A stretch of 23,165 nucleotides of DNA from CAYQQJ01 sp964515945 (GTDB lineage: Bacteria > Pseudomonadota > Gammaproteobacteria > Pseudomonadales > Cellvibrionaceae). A model generated the notes under the pieces. The model saw only the letters and a list, made by a program, of their open reading frames with translations. It searched no databases and was not told where the DNA came from. Positions within the stretch are counted from its first letter, which is position 1. Every line of letters begins with the position of its first letter. Made by a program: the position numbers and the translations under genes. Location of the stretch: positions 1 through 23,165 of the forward strand of contig CAZEWY010000035.1 in NCBI GenBank assembly GCA_964515945.1. The letters run 5' to 3'. Below are positions 1 to 7,407 of this stretch, piece after piece.

Positions 1-661
1 TATCTTTGGCGCCCGCAACAAGATTCATATCATCAACCTGGAAAAAACCGTTCCCGCTTTCAACTCGGCGCTGGATGTCGTCTACAAGATGAGCGCCCAG
101 AAGAAGAAAATCCTTTTCGTGGGCACCAAGCGCGCCGCACAAAAGACCATCAAGGAACAGGCGATCCGCGCAGGACAGCCCTATGTGTCCCAGCGCTGGT
201 TGGGCGGCATGCTCACCAACTACAAGACGATTCGCGCCTCCATCCGCCGTTACCGTGACCTGGAAACCCAGAGTCAGGACGGCACCTTCGACAAGCTGAC
301 CAAGAAAGAAGCCTTGATGCGTCGTCGTCTGATGGACAAGCTGGAGCTGTCTATCGGCGGTATCAAGGACATGGGCGGTTTGCCCGATGCGCTCTTTGTC
401 ATCGATGTCGAGCATGAGCGAATTGCCATTCAGGAAGCCAACAAGCTGGGTATTCCCGTTATTGGCGTGGTGGATACCAACAGCGATCCCGCCGGTGTTG
501 ACTACGTGATCCCGGGCAACGATGACGCGATTCGCGCAATCAAGCTTTATGTATCAGCCATGGCTGATGCTTGCCTGGAAGGCGCCAAGGAAGCCGGTTC
601 GGCTCCCGCCAGCAAAGATGAATTCGTGGAAGTGGACGAAGACGCTGCTCAGGAAGGCTAA
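1..661 (+). CDS. rpsB: 30S ribosomal protein S2 (5' end outside window)
   Basis: Small-subunit protein S2, needed for S1 binding to the 30S subunit. The reading frame is open from base 2 (first complete codon ATC) with no start in the window, so roughly 30 N-terminal residues are missing compared with E. coli S2; 219 codons remain. Diagnostic segments are FGARNKIHIINLEKT near the left edge, ILFVGTKRAA, the RWLGGMLTN segment, QDGTFDKLTKKEALM, GGIKDMGGLPDALFVID and VIPGNDDAIRA. The tail ends in an acidic stretch, as is usual for the family. It is first in the cluster and is followed by a terminator-like hairpin before tsf. An in-frame ATG at 89 is internal to the conserved domain and is not the start. 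Confidence 0.98.
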   Translation, partial: IFGARNKIHIINLEKTVPAFNSALDVVYKMSAQKKKILFVGTKRAAQKTIKEQAIRAGQPYVSQRWLGGMLTNYKTIRASIRRYRDLETQSQDGTFDKLTKKEALMRRRLMDKLELSIGGIKDMGGLPDALFVIDVEHERIAIQEANKLGIPVIGVVDTNSDPAGVDYVIPGNDDAIRAIKLYVSAMADACLEGAKEAGSAPASKDEFVEVDEDAAQEG

Positions 662-747
662 AGGCCGCTTGGGCGCCAGACCTTCCGCCCTGTTGCCCGT
701 TGGCATTGCGCCTTTTGGGCAGCGGGGCGCGTAACACGAGATGAAAT

Positions 748-770
748 GGGGGGTTGCCCCCCTTTTTTTT
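748..770 (+). terminator. rho-independent terminator/attenuator between rpsB and tsf
   Basis: Six G (748-753), a three-base loop TTG, six C (757-762), then eight T (763-770). This is a compact GC-only stem with a U tract. It lies in the 140-nt rpsB-tsf gap, 31 nt before the tsf start. Because tsf has no obvious promoter of its own here, I infer partial termination that sets a lower level of EF-Ts than of S2. Confidence 0.75.
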
Positions 771-801
771 AAGTACCGAATGTAAACTGAGGAAACAAGT
801 C

Positions 802-1671
802 ATGGCAATTTCTGCTTCTCTTGTAAAAGAGCTGCGCGAGCGCACGGGTCTCGGCATGATGGAATGTAAGAAGGCGCTGGTCGAAGCCGACGGCAGTATC
901 GAGACGGCGATTGACAATCTGCGCAAGGATAGTGGCCTCAAGGCCGCCAAAAAGGCTGACCGAACGGCGGCCGAGGGTGTGGTTGCCGCCAGGGTGGCGG
1001 ACGATGGCAGCTACGGCGTATTGCTGGAAGTCAACAGTGAAACCGACTTCGTCGCCCGCGACGATAACTTCCTGGCGTTTGTGAACAGCGTGTTGGATAA
1101 GGCCTTTGCCGAAAAGCAGACCGATGTCGCCGCGCTCATGGCCGGTGAACTGGAAGCCGCCCGCGAGGCGCTGGTGCAGAAGATTGGTGAAAACATCGGC
1201 GTTCGCCGCGTTGCACTGATCGAGGCCGGTGTTGTCGGCACCTATGTCCATTCCAACAATCGCATCGCGGTACTCACCGAGCTGAGCGGCGGCAATGCCG
1301 AGTTGGCGAAGGATATCGCCATGCATGTGGCGGCGGTCAATCCGCAAGTCGTACGCGGCGAAGACATGCCGGCGGAAGTGGTTGAGAAGGAAAAGGAAAT
1401 TATCCGGGCGCAACCGGATATGGAAGGCAAGCCGGCTGAAATCGTCGAGAAGATGATGGGCGGCCGCATCAACAAGTTCCTGAAGGAAAACAGCCTGCTT
1501 GATCAGCCTTTCGTCAAGAATCCCGACCAGACTGTGGGTCAGTTGGCCAAGGAAAACGGCGCTGAAGTCGTCAGCTTCCTGCGCTTTGAAGTGGGTGAAG
1601 GCATCGAGAAGAAGGTCGATGACTTCGCTGCCGAAGTGGCTGCACAGGTCGCGGCTTCCAAGGGCCAGTAA
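802..1671 (+). CDS. tsf: Elongation factor Ts
   Basis: Guanine nucleotide exchange factor that regenerates EF-Tu-GTP. The protein is 289 aa, close to the usual length of about 280-290. The N-terminal UBA-like segment contains TGLGMMECKKALVEADG. The EF-Tu contact motif TDFV is at residues 81-84 within the segment SETDFVARDDNF. The C-terminal part contains GGRINKFLKENSLLDQPFVK, a typical coiled-coil/subdomain C sequence. The ATG at 802 is chosen because GAGGA (789-793) precedes it and the product then starts MAISASLVKELRERTG; an upstream in-frame TTG at 754 lies inside the terminator and is not credible. It is flanked by rpsB and pyrH, the standard order. Confidence 0.98.
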   Translation: MAISASLVKELRERTGLGMMECKKALVEADGSIETAIDNLRKDSGLKAAKKADRTAAEGVVAARVADDGSYGVLLEVNSETDFVARDDNFLAFVNSVLDKAFAEKQTDVAALMAGELEAAREALVQKIGENIGVRRVALIEAGVVGTYVHSNNRIAVLTELSGGNAELAKDIAMHVAAVNPQVVRGEDMPAEVVEKEKEIIRAQPDMEGKPAEIVEKMMGGRINKFLKENSLLDQPFVKNPDQTVGQLAKENGAEVVSFLRFEVGEGIEKKVDDFAAEVAAQVAASKGQ

Positions 1672-1685
1672 ACCTTCAGACACCA

Positions 1686-1733
1686 TCGCAAGCGGCATGC
1701 GGAGCGATTTGGCTCCGTGGCTGCCGCTTGCGA
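1686..1733 (+). other. Long perfect-armed RNA hairpin in tsf-pyrH gap
   Basis: Bases 1686-1697 (TCGCAAGCGGCA) are perfectly complementary to 1722-1733. A second helix inside pairs CGGAGC (1700-1705) with GCTCCG (1712-1717) around a six-base loop. No T tract follows, so this is not a terminator by itself; it sits just 15 nt before one. An RNA processing or stabilising element is a possible role (inference). Confidence 0.6.
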
Positions 1734-1748
1734 CGGGCGCGCAAATCC

Positions 1749-1779
1749 AAAAGGCGGGAGTCGCATCTCCCGCCTTTTT
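1749..1779 (+). terminator. rho-independent terminator between tsf and pyrH
   Basis: A 12-bp perfect stem, AAAAGGCGGGAG (1749-1760) with CTCCCGCCTTTT (1767-1778), loop TCGCAT, running into a T tract ending at 1779. It ends about 40 nt before the pyrH start. It probably ends most rpsB-tsf transcription; readthrough or a weak internal promoter would then supply pyrH and the genes beyond. Confidence 0.85.
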
Positions 1780-1820
1780 GCTGTTAAACTTCTGCAAATT
1801 TTTTGCGTGGAGATCAGGTT

Positions 1821-2552
1821 ATGCCCAGCCCTCGGGACAGGAAATACAAGCGAATTCTGCTCAAGCTCAGCGGCGAGCAGCTTATGGGTGACGAGGGCTT
1901 CGGAATTGATCCCAAGGTGTTGGACAAGATGGCGCTCGAAATTGGCCAGTTGGTCGGTATCGGCGTTCAGGTGGGGCTGGTCATCGGCGGCGGCAACCTG
2001 TTCCGCGGCGCCGCATTGCACAAGGCCGGCCTCGATCGCGTCACCGGCGACCACATGGGCATGCTCGCCACTGTCATGAACGCACTGGCCATGCGCGATG
2101 CGCTGGAGCGTTCCAATATCTCATCCAATGTCATGTCGGCCATTCCCATGAGCGGCGTGGTGGAGCATTACGATCGCCGGCGGGCCATTCGCCTGCTCGA
2201 AGCCGGCGAAGTCGTGGTATTCTCCGCCGGCACCGGCAACCCCTTCTTTACCACCGATTCCGCCGCCTGCCTGCGGGGCATAGAGGTGGAAGCCGAAATC
2301 GTCCTCAAGGCCACCAAGGTTGACGGTGTCTACACCGCCGACCCCATGAAGGACGCGACGGCCACCCGTTACGAGAGCCTGTCCTATGATCAGGTGCTCA
2401 CGGAAAAGCTCGAAGTCATGGATTTGACGGCCATTTGCCTGTGTCAGGAACACGGCCTGCCTGTGCGGGTCTTTCAGATGGGGAGACCCGGTGCCTTGCT
2501 GAACATTGTCGTGGGCGGCAATGAAGGCACTCTTATTGAAGAGGAAAAATAA
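1821..2552 (+). CDS. pyrH: UMP kinase (uridylate kinase)
   Basis: Phosphorylates UMP to UDP with ATP. It belongs to the bacterial hexameric amino-acid-kinase-fold family, distinct from eukaryotic UMP/CMP kinases. The protein is 243 aa (E. coli 241). Visible motifs are ILLKLSGEQLMG (phosphate-binding start), GGGNLFRG, GDHMGMLATVMNALAMRDAL, SAGTGNPFFTTDSAACLRGIE and KATKVDGVYTADP. ATG at 1821 is preceded by GGAGAT (1809-1814) at six bases. An upstream in-frame TTG at 1803 would sit before the ribosome-binding site. It is separated from frr by only 3 nt, so the two are surely co-transcribed. Confidence 0.98.
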   Translation: MPSPRDRKYKRILLKLSGEQLMGDEGFGIDPKVLDKMALEIGQLVGIGVQVGLVIGGGNLFRGAALHKAGLDRVTGDHMGMLATVMNALAMRDALERSNISSNVMSAIPMSGVVEHYDRRRAIRLLEAGEVVVFSAGTGNPFFTTDSAACLRGIEVEAEIVLKATKVDGVYTADPMKDATATRYESLSYDQVLTEKLEVMDLTAICLCQEHGLPVRVFQMGRPGALLNIVVGGNEGTLIEEEK

Positions 2553-2555
2553 TTC

Positions 2556-3113
2556 ATGATCAACGACATCAAGAAAGACGCTGAAGAACGTATGAAGAAA
2601 AGCGTGGAAGTGCTGGCGGTTAACTTCAACAAAATTCGCACGGGACGGGCTCATCCCAGTATTCTGGACGGCGTCAGCGTCTCCTATTACGGCAGCGATA
2701 CCCCCCTTACTCAGGTGGCCAATGTCTCGGTGCTGGATGCGCGCACCCTGTCTATCAGCGCCTGGGACAAATCCATGGTGCCGGAAATCGAGAAGGCGAT
2801 CATGAAGTCCGACCTGGGCCTCAACCCCTCCACCATGGGCGAGCTGATTCGCCTGCCGATGCCCGCATTGACCGAGGAAACCCGCAAGGGCTACATCAAG
2901 CAGGCTCGCTCTGAAGCCGAAGCCGCTCGTGTATCCGTGCGCAATATTCGCCGGGACGCGCTGGCTACGGTCAAGGACCTGTTGAAGGACAAGGAAATCA
3001 GTGAAGATGATGAGCGCCGGGCCAACGAAGCTATTCAGAAAATTACCGACAGGTACGTGGCTGACGTCGATTCGGCGCTGGCCGCCAAAGAAAAGGATCT
3101 GATGGAGATTTGA
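2556..3113 (+). CDS. frr: Ribosome recycling factor
   Basis: With EF-G, splits the post-termination ribosome. The protein is 185 aa, the family standard length. It begins MINDIKKDAEERM and contains FNKIRTGRAHPSILDG, the domain II segment after it, SDLGLNPSTMG, the hinge-proximal IRLPMPALTEETRK, and the helix-rich C-terminal segment NIRRDALATVKDLLKDKEIS. ATG at 2556 follows GAGGA (2541-2545) located in the last pyrH codons. uppS begins 22 nt downstream. Confidence 0.98.
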   Translation: MINDIKKDAEERMKKSVEVLAVNFNKIRTGRAHPSILDGVSVSYYGSDTPLTQVANVSVLDARTLSISAWDKSMVPEIEKAIMKSDLGLNPSTMGELIRLPMPALTEETRKGYIKQARSEAEAARVSVRNIRRDALATVKDLLKDKEISEDDERRANEAIQKITDRYVADVDSALAAKEKDLMEI

Positions 3114-3135
3114 GCTCAGCATCGGAGGTTTACAA

Positions 3136-3870
3136 TTGAGTGCCAAAAGCCTGCGCCATGTCGGCATTATCATGGACGGCAACAATCGCTGGGCCAAGCA
3201 AGCGGGTAAGCAGGGTATCGCCGGCCACAGGGCGGGGGTCGAGCGCATTCGCGACATATTGACGGCCTGTCGCGGGCACGGCGTGGAAGTCCTGACACTG
3301 TTTGCCTTCAGTAGTGAAAACTGGCGTAGGCCACCCAAGGAAGTTGAAGCTCTCATGGGTTTGTTTTACAACTACCTGAAACGGGAAGCCCGCCAGTTGG
3401 CCAAGGAAAATGTCGTGCTGAAAGTGATCGGCAATCGCGCGCGCTTCAGCCCGCGGCTGTTGCGCGCCATTGAGGAGGCCGAATCCATTGCCTGTGAGGG
3501 GGATGCCATCCTGGTGATAGCGGCGGACTACGGTGGTCGCTGGGATATTGCTCAATCTGCCCGGAAACTGGCACAAGCGGCGGTTGAGGGCAAACTCGAC
3601 CCCGCCACCATCGATGAAACCATGCTGGATGCGGGTATTTCCACCGCCGGCTTGCCACCGCTGGATCTGTTGATCCGGACGGGCGGCGAGATTCGCATCA
3701 GCAATTTTTTACTGTGGCAGGCCGCTTATGCTGAATTCTATTTCAGCGAGCTGCTCTGGCCCGAATTCGATAGCCCCGCATTGGATGAAGCGGTGGCTGA
3801 TTTCTACAAGCGCCAGCGGCGCTTTGGTCGCACCGGCGATCAACTGATCCAGGATTTCACCAGTGCTTAG
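3136..3870 (+). CDS. uppS: Undecaprenyl diphosphate synthase (cis-prenyltransferase)
   Basis: Condenses isopentenyl diphosphate units onto farnesyl diphosphate to make the C55 lipid carrier for peptidoglycan and O-antigen. The protein is 244 aa. The catalytic Asp is D14 in IIMDGNNRWAK; other family blocks are LTLFAFSSENWRRP, the NYGGRWDI-like segment ADYGGRWDIAQSA, and DLLIRTGGEIRISNFLLWQ followed by ELLWPEFD. The start is TTG at 3136, supported by a strong GGAGGT (3124-3129) and by the fit to the short N-terminus before the IIMDGN motif; no ATG is available. The last codons overlap cdsA by 8 nt, implying translational coupling. Confidence 0.97.
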   Translation: MSAKSLRHVGIIMDGNNRWAKQAGKQGIAGHRAGVERIRDILTACRGHGVEVLTLFAFSSENWRRPPKEVEALMGLFYNYLKREARQLAKENVVLKVIGNRARFSPRLLRAIEEAESIACEGDAILVIAADYGGRWDIAQSARKLAQAAVEGKLDPATIDETMLDAGISTAGLPPLDLLIRTGGEIRISNFLLWQAAYAEFYFSELLWPEFDSPALDEAVADFYKRQRRFGRTGDQLIQDFTSA

Positions 3871-4687
3871 ACAACGCGTGACTACAGCCATAGTGCTGGC
3901 GGCATTATTTCTCTCTTTATTGTTACTCAGTCCCTGGTACATCTTCATCCTTTTTGTGGGTCTGGTTATGTGCATGTCGGCCTGGGAGTGGGCGGGGCTG
4001 GCCGGTTGGCAGGGGCGCCCGGCCCGGCTGATTTACCTGGTGATTACCGTTGCCCTGGGGCTGGCGGTAGCCTGGTTTCTGGTCTGGACCGGCGACTACG
4101 ACAGCGTGCGCGCCGGATTGCTGGTGGCCTGCGGCTGGTGGGCGCTGGCGCTCCTCTGGGTACAGGGATATCCCGCCAGTGCCGTGCTCTGGGGCAAGCC
4201 GCTCACGCGCGGCATCATGGGCTGGCTGGTTCTGCTGCCCGCGTGGGGCGGACTGGTGTTTTTGCGCTCCGAGCCCTCGGGAGCCCTACTCATACTGCTG
4301 GTGGTAATGATCGTCGCCTGCGCGGATATAGGGGCCTATTTTTTCGGGCGAACCTTCGGTCGCCGCAAGCTGGCACCCGTGGTGAGTCCGGGCAAGTCAT
4401 GGGAGGGCGTCTTCGGCGGCTTGATTACCGCATCCGCCGTAGCGCTTCTGTTGAATGCCTTCTGGGGCCACGGCGAATGGCTGCGGATACTGGCCATAGT
4501 CATCCCCACGGTATTGGTGTCAGTGCTCGGTGATCTCTTCGAGAGCATGATCAAACGCTATTGTGGCGTCAAGGACAGCGGCCAAGTGCTGCCTGGCCAC
4601 GGCGGTGTGCTCGACCGCGTGGACGGCCTTGCGGCGGCCGTGCCAGTGTTCGCCTTGGCCCTGATACTGACCGGTTGGCAGGTGTGA
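3863..4687 (+). CDS. cdsA: Phosphatidate cytidylyltransferase (CDP-diglyceride synthase)
   Basis: Inner-membrane enzyme making CDP-diacylglycerol from CTP and phosphatidate, the precursor of all phospholipids. The 274-aa sequence is a string of hydrophobic segments, starting with AIVLAALFLSLLLLSPWYIF. The C-terminal family signature is complete: SMIKRYCGVKDSGQ followed by LPGHGGVLDRVDG. Start GTG at 3863 has AGGA at 3851-3854 and overlaps the uppS end; a second in-frame GTG at 3878 is a possible alternative. Its stop TGA shares a base with the dxr ATG (TGATG), which argues for coupled translation. Confidence 0.96.
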   Translation: MLRQRVTTAIVLAALFLSLLLLSPWYIFILFVGLVMCMSAWEWAGLAGWQGRPARLIYLVITVALGLAVAWFLVWTGDYDSVRAGLLVACGWWALALLWVQGYPASAVLWGKPLTRGIMGWLVLLPAWGGLVFLRSEPSGALLILLVVMIVACADIGAYFFGRTFGRRKLAPVVSPGKSWEGVFGGLITASAVALLLNAFWGHGEWLRILAIVIPTVLVSVLGDLFESMIKRYCGVKDSGQVLPGHGGVLDRVDGLAAAVPVFALALILTGWQV

Positions 4688-5886
4688 TGGACATTCCCAC
4701 TGGTACTGAACGGCAGTGGGTGACGGTGCTGGGTTCCACCGGTTCCATCGGCCAGAGCACCCTCGACGTGATTGGCACCCACCCCGAACGCTTCGGCGTT
4801 TACGCGCTTAGCGCTCACGAGCAGGTGGTGGCGCTGTTTGAGCAGTGTCTCGCGTACAAACCGCGTTACGCCGTGCTGCGAGACGCTGGACGCGCCACTG
4901 AGTTGCGCCGGCTGTTGGCCAGTACGCCCTTGGCAACCGAGGTTCTGGACGGTGATCAAGGTCTCTGTCAGGTGGCTGCTGCGGACGATGCGGATTTGGT
5001 GGTTGCTGCTATTGTGGGCGCCGCGGGTCTCGAACCGACTATGGCCGCCGTCAGCGCCGGTAAGAAGGTTCTGCTCGCCAACAAGGAATCGCTGGTGATG
5101 GCCGGCCGGTTGTTTATGGAGGCCGTCGCTGATAAAGGGGCGACTCTGCTGCCGGTCGACAGCGAGCATAATGCGATTTTCCAGTGCTTGCCCGACACTT
5201 ACACGGACCTGCGATCGGCAGGAGTGCGCAGGATATTGTTGACCGGTTCGGGTGGTCCTTTTCGGCTGATGCCTCACGCTGAACTGGCGTCAGTGACCCC
5301 GGACCAGGCTTGCGCGCACCCCAATTGGTCCATGGGCCGCAAGATTTCCGTGGACTCCGCCACCATGATGAACAAGGGGCTGGAGTTTATCGAGGCCTGC
5401 TGGCTGTTTCGGGCCCAGCCCGATGACATAGAGGTGGTGGTTCACCCCCAGAGTATTGTGCATTCCATGGTGGAATATCTGGACGGATCGGTGCTCGCGC
5501 AATTGGGCAATCCCGATATGCGAACCCCCATAGCCCATTGTCTGGCGTGGCCGGAAAGAATTGAGTCCCGCGTTCCCGGGCTGGATTTCCGGCAGTTGGG
5601 CCAGCTGGAATTTTCGGCGCCGGATTACCAGAGGTTTCCCTGCCTGGAGTTGGCGGTGGCCGCCATGAAGGCTGGTGGCACGGCGCCCGCGGCGCTCAAC
5701 GCCGCCAATGAAGTCGCCGTGGAGCAGTTTCTGGCAGGGCGCTTGAAATTCACCCGGATCAGCGCGTTGATCGCGGCGGTGATGGAAGCTTGGCAAGGCG
5801 GCGAACCCAATGACCTGGATGCGGTCAAAGACGCCAATCTTGAGGCGCGGGCTCTTGCGAATGAATGGTTGAGCCGTATTGAATGA
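4687..5886 (+). CDS. dxr: 1-deoxy-D-xylulose 5-phosphate reductoisomerase
   Basis: Second step of the MEP isoprenoid pathway: rearranges and NADPH-reduces DXP to 2-C-methyl-D-erythritol 4-phosphate; target of fosmidomycin. The protein is 399 aa (E. coli 398). The NADPH loop GSTGSIG is at residues 16-22. Metal/substrate residues are visible in LPVDSEHNAIFQ (D158, E160) and MNKGLEFIEACWLF (E233 region), with the lid segment HPNWSMGRKISVDSATM between. ATG at 4687 overlaps the cdsA stop by one base; the frame stays open upstream to 4561 but that stretch lies inside cdsA and has no family similarity. Isoprenoid output here feeds uppS, encoded two genes upstream. Confidence 0.97.
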   Translation: MDIPTGTERQWVTVLGSTGSIGQSTLDVIGTHPERFGVYALSAHEQVVALFEQCLAYKPRYAVLRDAGRATELRRLLASTPLATEVLDGDQGLCQVAAADDADLVVAAIVGAAGLEPTMAAVSAGKKVLLANKESLVMAGRLFMEAVADKGATLLPVDSEHNAIFQCLPDTYTDLRSAGVRRILLTGSGGPFRLMPHAELASVTPDQACAHPNWSMGRKISVDSATMMNKGLEFIEACWLFRAQPDDIEVVVHPQSIVHSMVEYLDGSVLAQLGNPDMRTPIAHCLAWPERIESRVPGLDFRQLGQLEFSAPDYQRFPCLELAVAAMKAGGTAPAALNAANEVAVEQFLAGRLKFTRISALIAAVMEAWQGGEPNDLDAVKDANLEARALANEWLSRIE

Positions 5887-5963
5887 CGATCAAGAAGCTG
5901 GTCTGTGGCCTTATCCGGCCAGTTATTTGATTTGAGAGCGTGATTTAAGAGTGTGGTAATTCA

Positions 5964-7319
5964 GTGATTGATGTGCTTTTTACAATTGGTTGGTTTCTGC
6001 TGGTCCTGATTATATTGGTGACCTTCCACGAATTCGGCCACTTCGTTGTCGCCCGCCGCTGCGGCGTCAAGGTGTTGCGTTTCTCTGTGGGTTTCGGTAA
6101 GCCCCTGTGGCGTTGGTACGACCGCCAGGGTACTGAATTTGCCATAGCCGCCATCCCTCTCGGCGGTTACGTCAAAATGCTTGATGAGCGCGAGGGGGAA
6201 GTGCCGGAGGACCAGCTGCACCGGGCCTTCAACCGTAAGTCGGTGTGGCAGCGCATGGCCATAGCCGCGGCCGGCCCCATCGCCAACTTCCTGTTGGCCA
6301 TAGTGATCTTCTGGGGCCTTTTTCTGCAGGGTACCACCGGGATTGCCCCGGTTATTGGGACTGTTGACCCCGATTCGGTGGCCGATCGCGCGGGTCTGGA
6401 GCCCGGTCAGGAACTCATAGCTGTGGACGGTGTTAAAACACCGACACGCCAGGCTGTACTCCAGCAGTTGATGTTGCGACTCGGTGAAACCGGCGACATT
6501 CGTTTTACCACGCGCTATCCCGATTCCGAATTCCTCTACGAATCAGAAGCAAGCCTGGTGGACTGGCTCAAGGGTGTGGAGGAACCGGATCCGGTGGCGG
6601 GCCTTGGAATCAGCTTCTACAGGCCCTCGCTGGGCAAAGTTATTGACACGGTTGTGCCCGGGAGTCCCGCTGAGGCGGCCGGGTTCAAAGCCGGGGATGA
6701 GCTGGTCAGTGTCGATGGCCAGGCTCTCACCAGTTGGATGGCATGGGTCGACTATGTCCGCGGTCACCCGGAACAGGCTCTGGACGTGGTTGTGCTGCGC
6801 GATGGAGAAGAACTGGCGCTGACAGTAACCCCGGAATCTGTCGACGAAGAAGGCGAGCTGATTGGGCGCGTAGGCATGGCCCCGCAGCTTCCCACCTGGC
6901 CCGAGGAGATGCTGCGCAAGGAGCAATACTCGGTGGCGGGCGCCCTGGTAAAGAGCCTTGATGAGACGATGGAAAGTGTGCACTTCGTCCTGGTGTCGGT
7001 GCAAAAGCTGTTTTTGGGCGAGATTTCCACTAAAAACTTGAGCGGTCCCATTGGCATTGCTAAAGTGGCGGGCGATTCGGCCAGGGCGGGGGCGGAATAT
7101 TACATTCAGTTCCTGGCTCTGTTGAGCGTATATCTCGCGGTGTTCAACCTGCTACCGATTCCCGTTCTCGACGGTGGCCACATTTTGTACTGCGCCGTCG
7201 AAGCCATCAAGGGCAGCCCCGTTTCCGAGCGCATCCAAACGCTCGGGTATCAGGCGGGCCTGGTCATGCTGTTCGGTGTCATGGTGCTGGCTTTTTATAA
7301 TGATATTTTGCGTCTTTGA
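5964..7319 (+). CDS. rseP: Regulator of sigma-E protease RseP (site-2 protease)
   Basis: Intramembrane zinc metalloprotease that cleaves the anti-sigma factor RseA after DegS, releasing sigma-E. It may also clear remnant signal peptides. The protein is 451 aa (E. coli 450). The first membrane helix carries HEFGH (residues 22-26), followed by FGKPLWRWYDRQGTEF and IPLGGYVKMLDER. Two PDZ domains occupy the periplasmic middle (about 115-210 and 210-300, with VVPGSPAEAAGFKAGDEL in the second). The third zinc ligand is D403 in the LPIPVLDGGH motif. GTG at 5964 is the only sensible start; its ribosome-binding site is poor. A weak hairpin (TGGCC 5906-5910 with GGCCA 5917-5921) lies in the 77-nt gap after dxr. 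Confidence 0.97.
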   Translation: MIDVLFTIGWFLLVLIILVTFHEFGHFVVARRCGVKVLRFSVGFGKPLWRWYDRQGTEFAIAAIPLGGYVKMLDEREGEVPEDQLHRAFNRKSVWQRMAIAAAGPIANFLLAIVIFWGLFLQGTTGIAPVIGTVDPDSVADRAGLEPGQELIAVDGVKTPTRQAVLQQLMLRLGETGDIRFTTRYPDSEFLYESEASLVDWLKGVEEPDPVAGLGISFYRPSLGKVIDTVVPGSPAEAAGFKAGDELVSVDGQALTSWMAWVDYVRGHPEQALDVVVLRDGEELALTVTPESVDEEGELIGRVGMAPQLPTWPEEMLRKEQYSVAGALVKSLDETMESVHFVLVSVQKLFLGEISTKNLSGPIGIAKVAGDSARAGAEYYIQFLALLSVYLAVFNLLPIPVLDGGHILYCAVEAIKGSPVSERIQTLGYQAGLVMLFGVMVLAFYNDILRL

Positions 7320-7375
7320 GCCACGGGGTTTAACCTTTGCACCTTCTTTTCAGCGGATATCAGAGTCTCCCCTAC

Positions 7376-7402
7376 AACAAGAATCTCCTTAAAACAAGAA
7401 TC
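7376..7402 (+). repeat. 10-bp direct repeat just before bamA
   Basis: AACAAGAATC occurs at 7376-7385 and again at 7393-7402, a 17-bp period, ending 5 bases before the bamA GTG. It covers the position where a ribosome-binding site would be expected. Confidence 0.7.
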
Positions 7403-7407
7403 AGGTA

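Noticed and set aside
769..1797. 342-codon minus-strand frame opposite tsf
   Set aside because: Shadow of tsf codon use; tsf is unmistakable by its EF-Tu contact motif and position.
2121..3356. Long open frame on the minus strand (411 codons) opposite pyrH, frr and uppS
   Set aside because: It is antisense to three clearly conserved genes, spans their junctions, and its translation shows no recognisable domain. Long antisense frames are expected at this GC content.
3970..4533. 187-codon frame inside cdsA, same strand
   Set aside because: Out-of-frame, Gly/Ala/Arg-rich translation typical of a GC-rich shadow; cdsA has the complete family signature in its own frame.
4561..4686. N-terminal extension of dxr by 42 codons
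   Set aside because: Lies within the conserved end of cdsA, has no similarity to Dxr, and the ATG at 4687 gives the expected protein length.
7320..7407. Sigma-E type promoter before bamA
   Set aside because: A TCAGA box exists near 7360, but no GGAACTT-like -35 element lies at the right distance.
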